The notes beneath the pieces were generated by a model, which was not told the DNA's origin, searched no databases, and saw only the letters and a list, made by a program, of their open reading frames with translations. The translations under genes and the position numbers were made by a program. From Croceibacterium_A sp035626815 (GTDB lineage: Bacteria > Pseudomonadota > Alphaproteobacteria > Sphingomonadales > Sphingomonadaceae): DNA of 64,000 nt. Position 1 is the first letter of the stretch. Each line of letters starts with the position of its first letter. Location: positions 62,001 through 126,000 of the forward strand of contig DASPMY010000049.1 in NCBI GenBank assembly GCA_035626815.1. The letters are read 5' to 3'. Shown one piece after another: positions 59,100 to 64,000 of this stretch.

Positions 59100-60482
59100 G
59101 TGACAGTCCAGACCCCTGAAGCTCGCTCCATCCCGGAGGCGAAGAAGATCGGCATGGTCAGCCTCGGCTGCCCCAAGGCGCTGGTCGATTCCGAGCGCAT
59201 CCTCACTCGTTTGCGCGCCGACGGCTACGCGATGAGCCCCGATTACGCCGGCGCCGACGTGGTCGTGGTCAACACCTGCGGCTTCCTCGACAGCGCCAAG
59301 GAGGAGAGTCTCGAAGCGATCGGCGAGGCGATCGCCGAGAACGGCCGGGTGATCGTCACCGGGTGCATGGGCGAGGAAGCCGCGACCATCCGCGCCCGCT
59401 TCCCCGAGGTCCTCGCGGTCACCGGCGCCCACCAGTACGAGCAGGTCGTAGAGGCGGTCCACGAGGCCGCGCCGCCGACGCAGGGCCCGTTCGTCGACCT
59501 GATCCCGCAGCCGGACGTGAAGCTGACCCCGCGGCACTACAGCTACCTCAAGATCTCCGAGGGCTGCAATCACTCGTGCGCCTTCTGCATCATCCCGTCC
59601 TTGCGCGGGAAGCTGCAGAGCCGCCGGGTCGACGCGGTACTGCGCGAGGCCGAGAAGCTCGTCGCCGCGGGGACCAGGGAGCTGCTGGTGATCAGCCAGG
59701 ACACCAGCGCCTACGGCGTCGACATTCGCCATCAGGAGCAGATGTGGAAGGGTCACCCGGTCCGCGCCCACATGACCGACCTCGCGCGCGAGCTCGGCCG
59801 GCTGCGCACGCCCGAGGGCCAGGTGCCGTGGGTCCGGCTGCACTACGTCTATCCCTATCCCCACGTCGACGCGGTGATCCCGCTGATGGCCGAGGGGCTG
59901 CTGACGCCGTACCTCGACATTCCGTTCCAGCACGCCAGCCCCAAAGTGCTGCGCGCGATGCGCCGCCCGGCCAACGAGGCCCGGGTGCTCGAGCGCATCC
60001 AGTCATGGCGCGCCGTGGTCCCCGACCTGACCATCCGCTCGAGCTTCGTGGTCGGCTTCCCCGGCGAGACCGAGGACGACTTCCGGTACCTGCTCGACTG
60101 GCTCGAGCAGGCCCAGCTCGACCGCGTCGGCGCGTTCCACTTCGAGCCGGTCGCCGGCGCCGCCGCCAATGCCTTGCCCGACCCGGTGCCCGAGGCGGTC
60201 AAGGAAGAGCGCTACGCCCGGATCATGGAACTGACCGAGCGCATCAGCGCCGCCAAGCTCGCCGCCAAGGTCGGCCGCACGCTGCCGGTCATCATCGACG
60301 AGGTCGGCGAGGCGGACGCGGACGGCGACATCGGCGCCACCGGCCGGAGCCAGGCCGACGCCCCCGAGATCGACGGCCAGGTGTTCCTGCGCAACGTGCC
60401 GGCGAGCCTGAAGCCGGGCGACATCGTGCCGGTCAGGGTCGAGGACGCCGACGCGCACGACCTGTACGGGGCGATCGCCTGA
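59100..60482 (+). CDS. rimO: Ribosomal protein S12 methylthiotransferase
   Basis: Radical SAM methylthiotransferase that modifies Asp89 of ribosomal protein S12. 460 residues: UPF0004 domain with Cys24 (SLGCPKALVDSE), Cys60 (VNTCGF) and Cys89 (VTGCMG); radical SAM motif CNHSCAFC (Cys156, 160, 163); and a C-terminal TRAM domain ending LYGAIA. The spacing fits RimO rather than MiaB. GTG 59100 is chosen because upstream sequence lacks an alternative. A structured 200-base gap follows. Confidence 0.96.
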   Translation: MTVQTPEARSIPEAKKIGMVSLGCPKALVDSERILTRLRADGYAMSPDYAGADVVVVNTCGFLDSAKEESLEAIGEAIAENGRVIVTGCMGEEAATIRARFPEVLAVTGAHQYEQVVEAVHEAAPPTQGPFVDLIPQPDVKLTPRHYSYLKISEGCNHSCAFCIIPSLRGKLQSRRVDAVLREAEKLVAAGTRELLVISQDTSAYGVDIRHQEQMWKGHPVRAHMTDLARELGRLRTPEGQVPWVRLHYVYPYPHVDAVIPLMAEGLLTPYLDIPFQHASPKVLRAMRRPANEARVLERIQSWRAVVPDLTIRSSFVVGFPGETEDDFRYLLDWLEQAQLDRVGAFHFEPVAGAAANALPDPVPEAVKEERYARIMELTERISAAKLAAKVGRTLPVIIDEVGEADADGDIGATGRSQADAPEIDGQVFLRNVPASLKPGDIVPVRVEDADAHDLYGAIA

Positions 60483-60525
60483 CCCACGCCCCGACCCCTC
60501 CCGTGAGAACCTGTTTTGACCCTTG

Positions 60526-60615
60526 GAAACGGCGGATTCCTGCGGGTCTGCGCGTGGAGGCACAGACAAAAGCTGTAGCCCAGGTGAGAACCGGTCAGGC
60601 CCGGACCGCCGTTTC
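60526..60615. other. Structured intergenic segment after rimO
   Basis: A perfect 10-base inverted repeat, GAAACGGCGG (60526-60535) and CCGCCGTTTC (60606-60615), encloses 70 bases. Just outside the left arm and inside the right arm there is a direct repeat GTGAGAACC (60503 and 60594). The 207-base gap between rimO and the convergent DUF2231 gene has no coding potential. It could be a small RNA, a terminator region or a remnant of a mobile element. Confidence 0.45.
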
Positions 60616-60689
60616 GGCTCATCGGGCCGGTTGCGCCGGATCGCGTGTGCCTCCTCGGGACGGCGGCCGCCCCCGCCGCCCGACGGCCG

Positions 60690-61136
60690 CTAGTCGCGGC
60701 GGATCTGGCCGACCCCGTGGCGGAACACCAGTTCGCCGCCTTTCCACCCGCTGAACAGCAGGATCAGCGCCGCCGCGCCCGACAGGACGATGCCGATCGA
60801 GCCGGCGACGGCCGGGTCGGGCAGCCGCAGGATCAGGTTCACGCCTTCGACCAGCACCACGGTCAGGTTGGCGAACAGGTGCAGCCAGGCATCGCGGAAC
60901 TCGCGGATGCGCGCGTTGCCGGCGAAGTCGATGAACCCGGCCGTCGCCGCCAGCGCCGCGCCGGCGAGGCCGCCGCCGAGCAGCCAGCGCGAGGCCTCGG
61001 CCCAGCCGTCCGAACCGTCGGCGACGAACGCGATGTCGCTCGCCAGCGCGCACACGAACAGCGCGATCGGAATCGGCACCAGCAGCGGGTGGAGTGGGTG
61101 CCCGTTGATGGCGAAAGTGCTGCGCAAGTCGGTCAT
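60690..61136 (-). CDS. DUF2231 membrane protein
   Basis: 148 residues with four transmembrane helices. It starts TFAINGHPLHPLLVPIPIAL, the DUF2231 signature with His pairs near the first helix, and contains FANLTVVLVEGVNL. Members are membrane proteins that may bind haem, but the function is unproven. Its ATG overlaps the stop of the upstream FAD-Rieske gene (ATGA at 61136-61133), so the two are translationally coupled and probably work together in electron transfer. Confidence 0.85.
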   Translation of the reverse strand: MTDLRSTFAINGHPLHPLLVPIPIALFVCALASDIAFVADGSDGWAEASRWLLGGGLAGAALAATAGFIDFAGNARIREFRDAWLHLFANLTVVLVEGVNLILRLPDPAVAGSIGIVLSGAAALILLFSGWKGGELVFRHGVGQIRRD

Positions 61137-62656
61137 TGTCCGGCGTCCTCCTGTTGGCGGGCCAGCGCGACGGCGGCGAGGCGCTCGACCGCGGGACCGT
61201 GGAGCACCGCGCCGTCGGCGGCGAAGCGCGAGCCGTGGCACGAGCAGTCCCACGTGCGGTCGACCGGGTTCCACCCGAGCGCACAGCCCATGTGCGTGCA
61301 CACCGCCGAGACCGCGCGCAGCGCGCCGTCGTCGCCGCGATGGAGCCCGGCGGCCTTACCGTCGATCTCGACGATGTCGCCCTCGGCCGAGGCGGCCGAC
61401 GGCGCGGGGTGGGCGCGCAAATGGCCGCCGACGAGGTCGCCGGTCACTTGCGCGGCGGTCTTGAGCAGGCGGCCGACCCCGGTGAGCGAGTGGCGCGAGG
61501 CGTCGAAGCAGGCGGCCCAGCGGTTGTCGCGGCCTTCGGCGAGGTCGGCGAGGATCGTCGCCGCGGCGGCGCCGTTGCTGAGGCCCCAGGCGTCGAACCC
61601 GGTGGCGACGAGCGGCGATTCGCCGTCCGGGCCGGCCCAGCCGACGTAAGGCAGCCCGTCGCGCGGGGAATAGTCCTCGTTGCTCCAGCGCCAGCCGCCG
61701 CCGGCATGGCCGAAGTGCTCGGCGGCGAACGATGAGAGCTGGTGGAAGCCGTCGCGCTCGGCGGCGGCGTCGCCGTGCTTGAAGGTCGGGCCGGTGAGGA
61801 TCAGCACCGTTTCGCCGTTGGCCGTGCGGTGGCGGCGCAGCGAGCGCTTGGGCGGGTCCGCGCTAATGAACATCCCCGCCGGCGCCCGGCCGGGCGCGAC
61901 CGGCACCGCCATGACCGCGTGCATGTGCGGCTGGTTGTGGGCGTGAAACTGGCCGACCTGGCCGAGCGGCAGGTGCGTCGCCATGATCACCCGGCGGGCG
62001 GCGATCGCGCCCTGCGCGGTGGCGACGGTCGATTCGCTCCACTCGGTCGCCCGGCTCGTCTCGTAGACCTGGGACCCGTCGCCGGGGATCGTCGCGGCCA
62101 GGCGGGCGACGAACTCGACCGGATGGAACTGGCTCTGGCCGGGGAGCCGCAGCGCCCCGGTGACCGGGAAGGGCAGCTCGGTCTCTCCGACGAGCTCCAT
62201 CGGCAGCCCGGCGCGCGCGGCGGCGGCGCGCTCGCTCTCGAGCTGCTCGGCGCCGTCGGCCGTGGTCGCGTAGACCCAGCTGTCGGCCCGCTCGAAGTCG
62301 CACGCGAGGCCGTGGCGCGCGACCAGCTCCCCGATCAGCGCGACGCCGGCGAGATTGGCCTCGGCGTAAGCCCGCGCCGCGTCATCGCCGTGCTGCTGCG
62401 CGATGCGCTGCAGGAACAGCGCGTGCTGCGCGGTGACCTTGGCGGTCGAGCGCCCGGTCACCCCGCGGCCGACGCGCTCGGCCTCGACCAGCGCGACGGT
62501 GAGGCCGCGGTCCTTGAGCAGCCGCGCGGCGATCACGCCGACGATGCCGCCGCCGATGATCGCGACGTCGGCGGTGGCCTCGCCGTCGAGCGGCGCGAAG
62601 CCGGTCGGCGCCGCCGTCTGGGTCCAGTAGCAATGATCGAGCGGTGCGGCCGCCAT
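61133..62656 (-). CDS. FAD-dependent oxidoreductase fused to a Rieske [2Fe-2S] domain
   Basis: 507 residues. The N-terminal D-amino-acid-oxidase-like FAD domain has the dinucleotide fold DVAIIGGGIVGVIAARLL near residue 31, and SPRDGLPYVGWAG and GFDAWGLSNG later. After about residue 410 comes a Rieske domain with CTHMGC and WDCSCHGSRF, giving the Cys-x-His and Cys-x-x-His cluster ligands. Such fusions probably move electrons between a substrate and the membrane. ATG 62656 has GGAGG seven bases upstream; ATG 62674 is possible. It is coupled to DUF2231. Confidence 0.9.
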   Translation of the reverse strand: MAAAPLDHCYWTQTAAPTGFAPLDGEATADVAIIGGGIVGVIAARLLKDRGLTVALVEAERVGRGVTGRSTAKVTAQHALFLQRIAQQHGDDAARAYAEANLAGVALIGELVARHGLACDFERADSWVYATTADGAEQLESERAAAARAGLPMELVGETELPFPVTGALRLPGQSQFHPVEFVARLAATIPGDGSQVYETSRATEWSESTVATAQGAIAARRVIMATHLPLGQVGQFHAHNQPHMHAVMAVPVAPGRAPAGMFISADPPKRSLRRHRTANGETVLILTGPTFKHGDAAAERDGFHQLSSFAAEHFGHAGGGWRWSNEDYSPRDGLPYVGWAGPDGESPLVATGFDAWGLSNGAAAATILADLAEGRDNRWAACFDASRHSLTGVGRLLKTAAQVTGDLVGGHLRAHPAPSAASAEGDIVEIDGKAAGLHRGDDGALRAVSAVCTHMGCALGWNPVDRTWDCSCHGSRFAADGAVLHGPAVERLAAVALARQQEDAGQ

Positions 62657-62783
62657 GAGCGCCCTCCAGGCCATCCGACCTGGAGGAAACGGAGCGGGCG
62701 ACGGTTGTGTTCCGCGCGCCGCTGCTCCGCCGGCTCGAGCAGCGCCCGGCGCGCCGGCGCTGCGGGCGGCCGTCGGCCCTAGC

Positions 62784-64000
62784 CTACTTTTTGGCCGGGG
62801 CCTTCTTGGCGGCGGCCTTCTTCGGCGCGGCGACCTTGGCCGGCTTTTCGGCCGGGGGAGCGGCCTTCTTGGCGGCCGGCTTGGCGGTCTTCCCAGGGGC
62901 CGCCTTCTTGGCAGCGGCCTTCCCGGCGGGGGCTTCCTCGGCGTCGGCGGCCGGCTTCTCGCTCTTGGGCGAAGCCGTCTTCTTGCCGCCTGCCTTCTTG
63001 GCCGGCGGCGGGGGTGTGCTTTCCTCGGCCTCGATCGCCGCCTCGAGCTCCTCGCGGGTCACCTGGCGCTCGCTCACCTCGGCCTTGTCGAACAGGAAAT
63101 CGACGACCTTGTCCTCGTAGAGCGGGGCGCGCAGTTGCGCCTGGGCCATCGCGTCCTGGCGGACGTACTCGACGAACCGCTCGCGGCTGTCGGGGCTGTA
63201 CTGCTGCGCGGCCTGCTGGATCAGCATGCCCATCTCCTGCGCGGTGACCTCGACGCCGTTCTTCTGGCCAATCTCCGACAGCAGCAGGCCGAGGCGCACG
63301 CGGCGCTCGGCGATGCGGCGGTAGTCGTCCTTTTCGGCCTCGATCTCGGCGAGGCCGGCGGCCGGGTCCTCCTCCTTGGCGATCTCGGCCTGGAGCTGCT
63401 GCCAGATCTGCTCGAACTCGGCGTCGACCATCGTCTGCGGCACTTCGAAGTCATGCTCCGAGGCGAGCCGGTCGAGCAGCTGGCGCTTCATCTGGGTGCG
63501 CGTCAGGCCGGCCGATTCCTGCTCCAGCTGGGTCTTGAGCAGGCCCTTGAGCTGGTCGAGCCCCTCGAGCCCGAGCGACTTGGCGAAGTCCTCGTCGACG
63601 CGGGTCTCGCCTTCGACCTGGACCTTCTTGACGGTGACGTCGAACTCGGCTTCGCGGCCCTTCAGCTCGGGCGCCTGGTAGTCCGCCGGGAAGGTCACCG
63701 TGATGGTCTTGCTGTCGCCCGCCTTGAGCCCGGCGAGCTGCTCCTCGAAGCCGGGGATGAAGCGGTTGGCGCCGATCACCAGCGGCGTGTCCTCGGCCTT
63801 GCCGCCTTCGAACTCGCGTCCGTCCACGCGGCCGACGAAGTCGATGATCAGCTGGTCGCCGGCGGCGGCCTTGCGGCCCTTCGGCGCGTCGGCGTAGCTC
63901 TTCTGGTTGGCGGCCATCCGCTGCAGCGCGGCGTCGAGCGCCTCGTCCGACACCGCCACGGTCAGCTTCTCGAGCTTGATGCCGTCGAGCGACGGCGCCT
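62784..64000 (-). CDS. tig: Trigger factor, 5' end outside window, with Ala/Lys-rich tail
   Basis: Ribosome-associated chaperone with prolyl isomerase activity. The minus-strand frame is open to the window edge, so the N-terminal ribosome-binding domain is missing. The FKBP-type domain is visible (GDQLIIDFVGRVDGREFEGG, GANRFIPGFEEQLAGLKAGD, KGREAEFDVTVKKVQ). The C-terminal chaperone helices follow (LTRTQMKRQLLDRLASEHDF, SPDSRERFVEYVRQDAMAQA). The last ~75 residues are an unusual Ala/Lys/Pro repeat tail (AAKKAAPGKTAKPAAKKAAP) resembling histone H1-like or ribosome-binding tails. Family identity is secure. Confidence 0.93.
   Translation of the reverse strand, partial: APSLDGIKLEKLTVAVSDEALDAALQRMAANQKSYADAPKGRKAAAGDQLIIDFVGRVDGREFEGGKAEDTPLVIGANRFIPGFEEQLAGLKAGDSKTITVTFPADYQAPELKGREAEFDVTVKKVQVEGETRVDEDFAKSLGLEGLDQLKGLLKTQLEQESAGLTRTQMKRQLLDRLASEHDFEVPQTMVDAEFEQIWQQLQAEIAKEEDPAAGLAEIEAEKDDYRRIAERRVRLGLLLSEIGQKNGVEVTAQEMGMLIQQAAQQYSPDSRERFVEYVRQDAMAQAQLRAPLYEDKVVDFLFDKAEVSERQVTREELEAAIEAEESTPPPPAKKAGGKKTASPKSEKPAADAEEAPAGKAAAKKAAPGKTAKPAAKKAAPPAEKPAKVAAPKKAAAKKAPAKK

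Overview
The window is GC-rich (about 70% by eye) alphaproteobacterial chromosome, most probably from the order Sphingomonadales. The grounds are the TonB-receptor-rich content, a ChpT histidine phosphotransferase, an alphaproteobacterial-type RNase P RNA, DUF465/DUF1465 genes, a TorF-type porin, an orphan ParA with a partner, and intergenic palindromes of kinds I recall from sphingomonads. No rRNA operon, CRISPR array, prophage or complete insertion sequence is visible. Coding is dense on both strands. Because of the GC content, many very long antisense frames exist; they were treated as shadows.

Layout. 1-5.0 kb: 3' part of ptsP (PTS-Ntr enzyme I), two DUF465 genes, DUF1465 and glpK, with palindromic repeats. 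5.0-10.3 kb: DUF4230, a membrane protein, nadA, yjbQ, an AlkB-like dioxygenase and a kinase-less sensor-like membrane protein. 10.3-19.2 kb (minus strand): five co-directional genes, TonB receptor, secreted amidase, second TonB receptor, DUF885 lipoprotein and MFS transporter, which look like a peptide or amide scavenging locus. 19.3-21.5 kb: clpP and clpX. 21.5-24.3 kb: CDF metal transporter, GH25 lysozyme, mtgA and DUF4242. 24.4-28.6 kb: rpoH, rluD, a JAMM protein, chpT, ampD and rnpB. 28.6-35.3 kb: PPP phosphatase, TorF porin, SIMPL protein, glyoxalase, der, a CrtA-like protein, an HTH protein and DUF3592. 35.3-39.3 kb: quinohemoprotein dehydrogenase and serine hydrolase. 39.3-42.0 kb: bacterioferritin and its ferredoxin flanking a B12-type radical SAM gene, with two Fur-like boxes. 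42.0-47.6 kb: DUF418, then a divergent cluster of a Sel1-SPOR protein against parA, a RHH-like partner and a TPR-SPOR lipoprotein. 47.6-52.4 kb: Excalibur protein, inactive dihydroorotase, pyrB, sppA and tRNA-Val. 52.5-64 kb: phosphate-type porin, sulfotransferase, serS, surE, potassium channel, DUF1761, rimO, DUF2231, FAD-Rieske oxidoreductase and trigger factor (5' end outside the window).

How the genes fit together. Protein quality control is well represented (ClpXP, RpoH, trigger factor, SppA), and clpP has a plausible sigma-32-type promoter. Envelope functions recur: MtgA, GH25, AmpD, two SPOR proteins and several outer-membrane proteins. Iron storage and release (Bfr/Bfd) bracket a radical SAM enzyme. 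The parts I think most worth testing as undescribed systems are the ParA/RHH/SPOR cluster, the five-gene receptor-amidase-DUF885-MFS operon, the Bfr-radical SAM-Bfd island, and the hairpin with a 35-codon frame joining pyrB to the pseudo-dihydroorotase gene.
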